From Phytophthora quininea (lineage: Eukaryota > Oomycota > Peronosporomycetes > Peronosporales > Peronosporaceae): a stretch of 25,301 bases of DNA. The translations under genes were made by a program, and so were the position numbers. The stretch spans positions 1 through 25,301 of the forward strand of contig JAAVTG010000720.1 in assembly GCA_011947345.1 (NCBI GenBank), given 5' to 3'. The notes beneath the pieces are model-generated. The model was not told where the DNA came from. It worked only from the letters and a program-made list of their open reading frames with translations, and did no database searches. Positions 19,432 to 25,301 of this stretch are shown here, in pieces (position 1 is the first letter of the stretch; every line of letters begins with the position of its first letter).

Positions 19432-20195
19432 TTATTTGCGCAGTTTGAGCAGCAGGGCCTTTTGCCCTTGGTCTTCTTCTGGAGCTGCATGATGCCGAAC
19501 AGCAGCGCCTCGGCCGTGGGAGGACACCCCGGCACATACACGTCCACAGGCATGAGGCGGTCGACGCCGCGGACGACCGAGTACGAGTAGTGGTAGTAGC
19601 CTCCACCGTTGGCACAGCTCCCCATGGAGATCACGTAGCGCGGCTCCGGCATCTGGTCGTAGATCCGGCGGATCGCCGGCGCCATCTTGTTGGTGACGGT
19701 ACCCGAGACGATCATGACGTCGGTTTGGCGTGGGGACGCACGGAACAGCAGACCCATGCGCTCAAAGTCGTATCGCGAGCCGGCTACCAAGGGAGACACA
19801 ACATGTTAGTGTTTGGCTGGAGAGGTCCAAGAACTTTGAAGACAACCCACCAGAGTGCATCATTTCCACGGCGCAGCAGGCGAGTCCGAAGGTCATCGGC
19901 CACAAGGAACCCTTTCGACTCCAGTCGATGAGGTCGTCCAGGCGGGACACGACGTACTCTACAAGCAGAGGAGACCAGTTAGTCGGTCATTCAGACCCCA
20001 CCAAGGCTCCTACGTGGACGTACCAGTGCTGTTCCGGGCGACGGCATTCCCCGCCATAAGGTCTCCAATACTTCCGCGCTGGAGGGCTTCCGAGCCTGCT
20101 GCAGGAGCGGTGCTGCTAACACGGCGATGCAGTCTTGGAACCTGCCGCAGCGGGCTCTTCACCGTCGACACCACACCAGAACCAAACCGTTGCAT
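19432..20195 (-). CDS. NDUFS7: NADH dehydrogenase Fe-S subunit 7, copy 4
   Basis: Exons 20195-20024, 19958-19851 and 19783-19432 give 211 codons once one base is restored at T4 19460-19463. The leader [20 protein letters not shown] is basic. The core has [46 protein letters not shown] and [15 protein letters not shown], all N2 ligands included. It shares class-specific residues with copy 1 (WSRK rather than WGRK, TVTN, VISM, SVVRG, FGIMQ), although three other copies or spacers lie between them. The C-terminal break is a homopolymer of the kind seen in nearly every gene here, so I treat it as coding. The first exon differs strongly from copies 2, 3 and 5 in the leader. Confidence 0.88.
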
Positions 20196-20565
20196 TGCTC
20201 AAGACGACAACACAAGAAGTGATTCGACTCGACGGGCCAAGGACGTCGACTCCATCTGGCCACCGTTTATGCGGGCATTTGGATGACGCCGATTTCCTAG
20301 CTCCACACCAATAGGGTCTGCCAGCAGGTCAAGACTTCAACCGGGTGATTCGTCTACTCTCTGGATGATGGCACTACTCAACACTCCAGCCAATCCCGTT
20401 CCAACCTCCTGCTTCCAAGTCATCAGGACACACTCCAACATCTCTCAAGGTACGTGCCGACTTCTCTCTGCTGTTTCTTTTCATCCAAATTCATTTGTTC
20501 ATTGTGTTCTTCCCCTCAACGTATACAGGTCCAGAAGCTCACAACTCCTGCATCCTTCAAGCCGA
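20196..20565. other. Spacer between NDUFS7 copies 4 and 5
   Basis: It contains the upstream region of copy 4 and the 3' flank of copy 5. No coding or repeat structure was recognised. Confidence 0.35.
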
Positions 20566-21318
20566 CTACTTTCTCAGCTTGAGCAGCAGGGACTTGTTGC
20601 CCTTCACCTTCTTCTGCAGCTGCATGAGACCGAACAGCAGCGCCTCGGCAGTGGGGGACAACCAGGCACATAAATGTCCACAGGCAGCACACGGTCCACG
20701 CCACGCACCACAGCGTACGAGTAGTGGTAGTAGCCTCCGCCATTGGCGCAGCTGCCCATGGACACCACATAGCGGGGCTCGGGCATCTGGTCGTACACGC
20801 GGCGCAAGGCCGGCGCCATCTTGTTGGTAAGTGTACCAGCAACGATCATAACGTCCGTCTGACGAGGGGAAGCTCTGAACACCATACCCATGCGCTCGAA
20901 GTCGTACCGGGAGCCGGCTACAGTCACACAACACAAGACATCAGCCACCGAAGGACCACTCAAGCGGTACAAACGTCACATACCGCTGTGCATCATCTCG
21001 ACGGCACAGCAGGCCAGGCCGAAGGTAATGGGCCACAGAGAGCTCTTGCGACCCCAGTTGACCAGATCATCCACGCGCGACACGACGTACTCTAATGGGC
21101 ACACAGAGGGAGTCTATTAGGGGACTAGTGTCACCCGATCTCCAATCTGTACCAGAACCACGTACCGACGCCGTTGCGAGCCGTGGCGTTGCCCGCCAGC
21201 AAGTCCTGAATGTTGCCGCGCTCAGCAGGGGCCGAGGAAGGCTGGGGGCCACCGACGAGGCGCTGCGGATGGCCGAGGTCCTCGCAAGAGCGCCCGAACG
21301 ACGCGCGATAGTCAGCAT
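20566..21318 (-). CDS. NDUFS7: NADH dehydrogenase Fe-S subunit 7, copy 5
   Basis: Exons 21318-21166, 21091-20984 and 20917-20566. Allowing for two missing bases, at G5 21244-21248 (exon 1) and G5 20653-20657 (exon 3), gives 205 codons. The leader [20 protein letters not shown] is a classic arginine-rich mitochondrial presequence. The core has [58 protein letters not shown] and YVPGCPP, and ends [12 protein letters not shown] like copy 3. It belongs with copies 2 and 3. Both breaks are homopolymers, so base-calling error is the simpler reading. It starts 123 bases beyond the stop of the stress-protein gene, in the same direction. Confidence 0.88.
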
Positions 21319-21440
21319 CTTGGTCTGTGGAGGCGCCGATCAATTTCAGCCGCAGCTTTGGACAGAACCACCAAAAAAGTTATGAAGTAACGTGTGCCAG
21401 ATGGTACTTCAAGACACTACTTCAGCAAAGGCAACTTGTT

Positions 21441-22830
21441 TTACGGGCAAAGGCAGAGTGCACACCTCGGCGAGAAGAGCATGGCGGCTGCGAGTCGACC
21501 GATGCGATTTTCGGATGGAGTTTCTTTTGGATCGTCGGAAGGTTTGAAATTGCGTTCGGTACTTTCGCCGTTCAGTCCCAAGACGAGGAAGGCTGCGGCG
21601 TGGACGGAGAGGTAGACTTGAAGACTCTCGGCGACAGTACACGTGCAGTCTACTGGCTCAATGTCGACGACACCGTTAACCTGAAGAAAAAAGTAGCATG
21701 GTTGAGGGAAGAATGGCTGTGAAATGGGGTAGTTAAACTCACCTGGGCTTGGTCGATGATGTCACGGTGCCTGTCGAACGGTTGCAGGTCGAATTCGCCT
21801 ACGATCGGTTTGTCGTAGAAGTGGACGATACGGAGGAGGTCGACAGGACGCATGAGCTTGAGAACGGCATTCAGACAGCGCTGTGCTGCGGCTGATGTGT
21901 CCACAGCAACGACGAACACGTACTGCTTAGTGATCACAGAGTTCGCTGGCGCTGGCGACACGACAAGTATCGGAGTCGAAGCAGTCCAGCGCAGAACTTC
22001 CCACGGCACGTGACGGACTTGATCGACGCTGGGGCCACCTTTGCCGTGGGCGCCAACCACAAGAAAATCAGCAAGGTCTCGTTGGGCGATATGGAGAAGC
22101 TGCTGCGCCACGGTCTGCTTTGCCACTGAGTCGCTGGTCTCGCAGGTGATGGCGACACGGTTTGTAGGCAGCTGCAGTCGCGCACAATGTGCTTTGTACT
22201 CTGTGGAAATATATGCATAGGTCAGCAGAACGAGTGTGAAGTTGATGTTAAAATTGAGCGATACCTTCAGCAATAAACTCGCTTGAGATCTGTGGGAGCT
22301 GGCGACTACTGGCAGAAGCGAGTTCTTCGTCGATGCTGCTGATCGATAACTGTCCTTGTCGTCGCAGTCGCGCAGCCAACTCGAATGCAAGGTACGATTG
22401 ACCTAGACACACAGTTCGAATACTGTGAGCAAACACATAGTGATAGTATCGCTGCACCAGGTACTAACGTACGGCTGCCGTCGACTGCAATCATGAAATG
22501 CGCTGTTGGAGACAGGCATTTGTTTGCTAGGTGTTCTGCGCTCACAACAAAATCTGTTATAAGTATGGTTCTAAGCCTTCACGAGAAGACGAACCAACCT
22601 TCGTGCATCAAGTTGCGCAGCTCCACGAGCGTGTTATGCAGGTCAAGAAACAATCCCGATTCACTTTCACGCGCCGCCACGGCCGGGTCATAGTCGGCGT
22701 CGTCCATGAGCCCACAGAGTTGTTCATGACTCCATTGCGATATGTCTTGCGGGGCCAGTGACTGGAAGACCGCGAGCACTTGTTCGGGCCGATCCAGCAA
22801 CCAGCTCCGGAACGTCTCCTCCGTCAGCAT
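21441..22830 (-). CDS. Tandem universal stress protein (two USP domains), intact
   Basis: Five exons with GT-AG ends: 22830-22599, 22553-22473, 22402-22265, 22200-21743 and 21680-21441, in total 1149 bases or 382 residues with no frame break. After an N-terminal helical segment (1-77), a USP fold begins at MIAVDGSRQSYLAFELAARL and ends with the nucleotide-binding loop LADFLVVGAHGKGGPSVDQV and TPILVVSP. A second USP-like half starts at YVFVVAVDTSAAAQRCL and ends near AAFLVLGLNGES; its final glycine loop is weaker. USP proteins bind ATP or act as stress-responsive regulators, probably in the cytosol. The 45-base intron 22554-22598 is unusually short. The ATG at 22830 was chosen because the codons before it look like an intron end (tctgcag). 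Confidence 0.85.
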
Positions 22831-23156
22831 CGGCTGCAGACACACAGCGAGCGCAAAACAACGTCATCAACGAGCAGCCAAACTAAACGCATCCCTCTTA
22901 CTTCTTTAACGCCCAGTACCAACCGCGTGCACTCGATGCACAACCTCAACGCCGACGACACCTTCTTCACTGCCAGCACGTCCTTCATTATTCAAGAATG
23001 TATCCATATTACCACGCCCTTTCAAGATCTAGTTATCGACCAACTATTACTACCGGTAGTCACAAAACAGAACTCCTGCTTGTCCTCGCGCATCAAACGT
23101 CTGGGACGGAACGAGAGGTTTTGCATTATTGAAGGTAACAACAGAAGTCCACAAGA
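22831..23156. other. Shared upstream region of two divergent genes
   Basis: Between the minus-strand stress-protein gene and the plus-strand gene starting at 23157. A possible 5' non-coding intron end (tctgcag) precedes the stress-protein ATG. No other feature was seen. Confidence 0.4.
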
Positions 23157-23781
23157 ATGAAGACCAGCCCTCGAAGACTTTCTCCCGACTTGGAGACGAG
23201 GCCAGGCAAAGCGTTGGAAGAGCGACTTGCCGGGGTATTCTCGCTCCGTGAGGCAACCCCAGCGGTGCGTGCTACGTTTGAATTGTTGCCGAACAAACCC
23301 CTGCTAATAAAACCCGCAGCTGAAGGAATGTCTTGAATCCATCCATATTGACGAGGACAGTCCAGCCTTCTTCCTGGACTGGAATGTCAACAACGTCCAA
23401 GCTTTTGTTGATGCAGCCAAACAAGGAGCTGGACAAGGATTTGCCATGCCTGCGTGGCTAACTGTCGAACCACTACAGATGACGCAGGCGTCCTTCGTCA
23501 ACGATGTGATGAATGCGATCGAAGTGGCAGCAGGCCCTCGCTGTGGAGTCTTTATGCTGGCTCCGAACGACAAAGTCCAGTTTGTCCGAATTCTGGGGAA
23601 CGTGCTCGCGATCCAGAACGACGACTACTTGCAGGCCGTCGCGCAGACTGTGGGGCTTCACGACGCTGCATTTGGCGGGGAATACCTCGGCCAAGCGTAC
23701 TTCATGACGGACAACAGAGCCCAGAACTTTCTCGTGCCCAACCGCGCGAATTTCCAGCCATTGCCGCGTCTGTTCAACTAG
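23157..23781 (+). CDS. Conserved-looking two-exon protein, unknown function
   Basis: Exon 1 is 23157-23264 (36 codons), the intron is 23265-23319 (55 bases, gtgcgt to cccgcag), and exon 2 is 23320-23781, giving 189 residues in one frame. There is no signal peptide or membrane segment. The protein is acidic to neutral, with aromatic patches (SPAFFLDWNVNNVQAFVDAA) and a C-terminal region DDYLQAVAQTVGLHDAAFGG, LGQAYFMTDN and PLPRLFN. A broken partial copy of this C-terminal region lies 400 bases downstream, which supports this being a true protein gene. I do not recognise the family. It is divergently placed to the stress-protein gene and may share a promoter region. Confidence 0.7.
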
Positions 23782-23845
23782 CTCGTGCAAGATGCTGTGG
23801 ATACTGTGTGAGCCAGCCAAAAGACATGAACAACCTGGAAGACGA

Positions 23846-23882
23846 CCGGCATGGACGATTCCGGCATGGACGATTCCGGCAT
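23846..23882. repeat. 15-base tandem repeat, about 2.5 copies
   Basis: The unit ccggcatggacgatt occurs at 23846-23860 and 23861-23875 and then in part at 23876-23882. It lies in the 3' flank of the preceding gene. It is probably simple slippage. Confidence 0.85.
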
Positions 23883-24174
23883 CGGAACGAGATCAGAAGC
23901 AGTTCAAAGCGCATCAGAAATGTTTTAATGCTTTACCTTACCAATGATTGTGCAGTCGATGACAAGTCACACCATAATATTCATCCACACTCAGGCGAGC
24001 CATGGCTCCGGGGTTAATCAATGAGGGTTAGACAGGATTAGTTCACACCGCTCTCTCATTTTTTGTAGTTCAGGAAAATGGCACGGCGTATTTCTGTGGC
24101 TGCTTCTTACGAATGTTAGCTTGTTGCTGGATCCGGCCGTGTCGGCGCGTAAATTGACCCATGTATATAGCGTC

Positions 24175-24346
24175 TGGGACGACCTGCAAGCCGTCGCTCA
24201 GGCTGCGGGATTACATGACGACCACCACGGAGAATATCGCGCAGGCCTATTTGTTGTCAGACAACCAAGAGCAGCATTTCGTTAAGCTCAACCTTATAAA
24301 CCCCATGACGGAACACTGTCTGCCTGAACCAAGGTTGTTCAAGTAA
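24175..24346 (+). pseudogene. Partial, frame-shifted copy of the 23157-23781 gene
   Basis: DDLQAVAQAAGLHDDHHGEY (about 24178-24237) matches DDYLQAVAQTVGLHDAAFGG of the upstream gene. After a frame change near 24240, AQAYLLSDNQEQHF and LPEPRLFK follow, matching GQAYFMTDNRAQNF and PLPRLFN, with the stop at the equivalent place. Only the last about 55 codons are present, and no ATG or upstream exon was found. It is a tandem 3' duplicate that has decayed or was always partial. Confidence 0.75.
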
Positions 24347-24437
24347 TGACGAACATATAGCCATCCTGTCGTTCCACTTCCTACCCCACTTTTGCATCTA
24401 GCACGCTCCACATGTTCATTCGCCAAAAGCTGTCAAG

Positions 24438-25301
24438 ATGCAGGACGGGGGTCTGCACCCGGCGCAGGTGCTCAAGAGCGGCCACGACGTGGGTTCCAGC
24501 CACTACCCGGGCGGTGCCGCCCCACAAGCGCATGCGCAAGCCCATCGTGCGCAAGAGCGTGGACCCGAACGCCACCTTCATCAACTACGTGACGCAGCGC
24601 CGCTTCCTACTGGCCAAAAGCACCCAGAGCCACGCCTTGCCGCCCCACTCGTTCTACAAGAAGCAGATGCTGCCGCCCTTAGCCTACGCAGGCAATGACG
24701 ACTTAGCCTCCTGCGTCTGCACCAAGTTCTGCCGCTGCTCCACCAACAAGCAGCGCTGTCCGGTCAACTGCCTCACGTGGACGCCCGAGGGCCGGCGCCT
24801 CATCACTGGCAACTCGGTGGGCGAGTTCACGCTCTGGAACGGACTGGCCTTTAACTTCGAGACGATTCTCCAAGCCCATGACGACGCAGTGAGGGCGATG
24901 GTATGGTCCCACAACGACAATTGGCTGGTGACGGCCGACCACGGCGGAGTCATCAAATACTGGCAGTCTAGTATGACCAATGTGCAGTTACTTCAGGGCC
25001 ACAGAGAAGCTGTGCGGTCGCTGAGTTTCTCCCCACAGACTTTAAGTTTGTCTCCTGTTCAGACGACGCGACGGTCAAGATCTGGGACTTTGAGAGCGGA
25101 CGCGAGGAGAGTGTTGACGGGGCATGGATGGGATGTCAAGTGCGTTGCTTACCATCCGCAGAAATGTCTGCTAGCTAGTGGCAGTAAAGACAACTTGGTG
25201 AAGATCTGGGACCCCAAGTCGGGAATAGTTTGAATACGCTGCATGGACACAAGAACACGGTGTTCAAAGTGGCGTGGAACTCGAACGGCAACTGGTTGCT
25301 G
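24438..25301 (+). CDS. WDR33: WDR33/Pfs2/FY-type mRNA 3'-end processing WD40 protein, partial
   Basis: The ATG at 24438 starts a protein that matches the N-terminal half of WDR33 (Pfs2 in yeast, FY in plants), the WD40 subunit of the cleavage and polyadenylation factor that helps recognise AAUAAA in the nucleus. The telling segments are the basic N-terminus [63 protein letters not shown], and WD repeats ending in VKIWD. At least five WD units are seen before the window ends. Frame breaks lie at C4 24520-24523, C4 25031-25034, near 25110 (two bases missing, or one extra) and near 25225. As this is an essential, normally single-copy gene, these breaks most likely reflect assembly errors. Confidence 0.9.

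Noticed and set aside
17111..21095. Similar plus-strand open frames opposite each NDUFS7 copy (17111-17299, 18321-18509, 19590-19931, 20724-21095)
   Set aside because: They are antisense to the most conserved exon. Their likeness to each other follows from the sense codons, and they have no start or splice context of their own.
23454..24017. Plus-strand frame of about 187 codons overlapping the unknown gene
   Set aside because: It lies in a different frame from the spliced gene that is supported by its downstream partial copy. Its content is Arg-rich and looks like out-of-frame translation.
1..25301. CRISPR arrays, tRNA or rRNA genes, complete transposons
   Set aside because: Looked for by eye on both strands. 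No spaced repeats, cloverleaf-like genes, transposase or reverse-transcriptase motifs were seen.

Overview
The window looks like nuclear DNA of a plant-pathogenic oomycete of the Peronosporales (Phytophthora or a downy-mildew relative). The reasons are two RxLR-type secreted effector genes, a Crinkler (CRN) gene, very short GT-AG introns of about 45-80 bases, and oomycete-style proteins such as a START-FYVE protein and an M96-like coiled-coil protein. The species cannot be named from the sequence alone.

Left block (1-10395): a minus-strand ABCA-type nucleotide-binding domain with no membrane domain beside it (1-818), then an M96-like coiled-coil protein (1192-1806). A poorly coding stretch follows (1807-3513), with one plus-strand open frame and one decayed minus-strand frame. 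Next come a START-FYVE protein (3514-7386) and a multi-exon IQ-motif protein (7587-10395).

Central block (10409-21318): five minus-strand genes for the same mitochondrial complex I subunit, NDUFS7/PSST/NuoB-type, which carries ligands of Fe-S cluster N2. All five have three exons, with an exon 2 of exactly 108 bases. Copy 1 (10409-11175) is split from copies 2-5 (16953-21318) by about 5.8 kb. That gap holds a decayed effector fragment, a 5'-truncated CRN gene with a P-loop NTPase, an RxLR gene whose expected ATG is GTG, an RxLR gene with frame breaks, and a single-pass membrane protein. Copies 1 and 4 form one sequence class and copies 2, 3 and 5 another. Only copy 3 reads through without a break.

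Right block (21441-25301): an intact five-exon protein with two universal-stress-protein domains (minus strand), a small two-exon protein of unknown function (plus), a decayed partial copy of that gene, and the 5' part of a WDR33/Pfs2-type mRNA 3'-end processing factor running off the window.

A recurrent pattern is single-base frame breaks in unrelated genes, mostly at runs of four or more identical bases and mostly missing one base. The essential WDR33 gene and four of five NDUFS7 copies show it, so under-called homopolymers in the assembly explain many breaks better than gene death. I therefore call these genes coding, with the break noted, and reserve pseudogene for cases with other decay.
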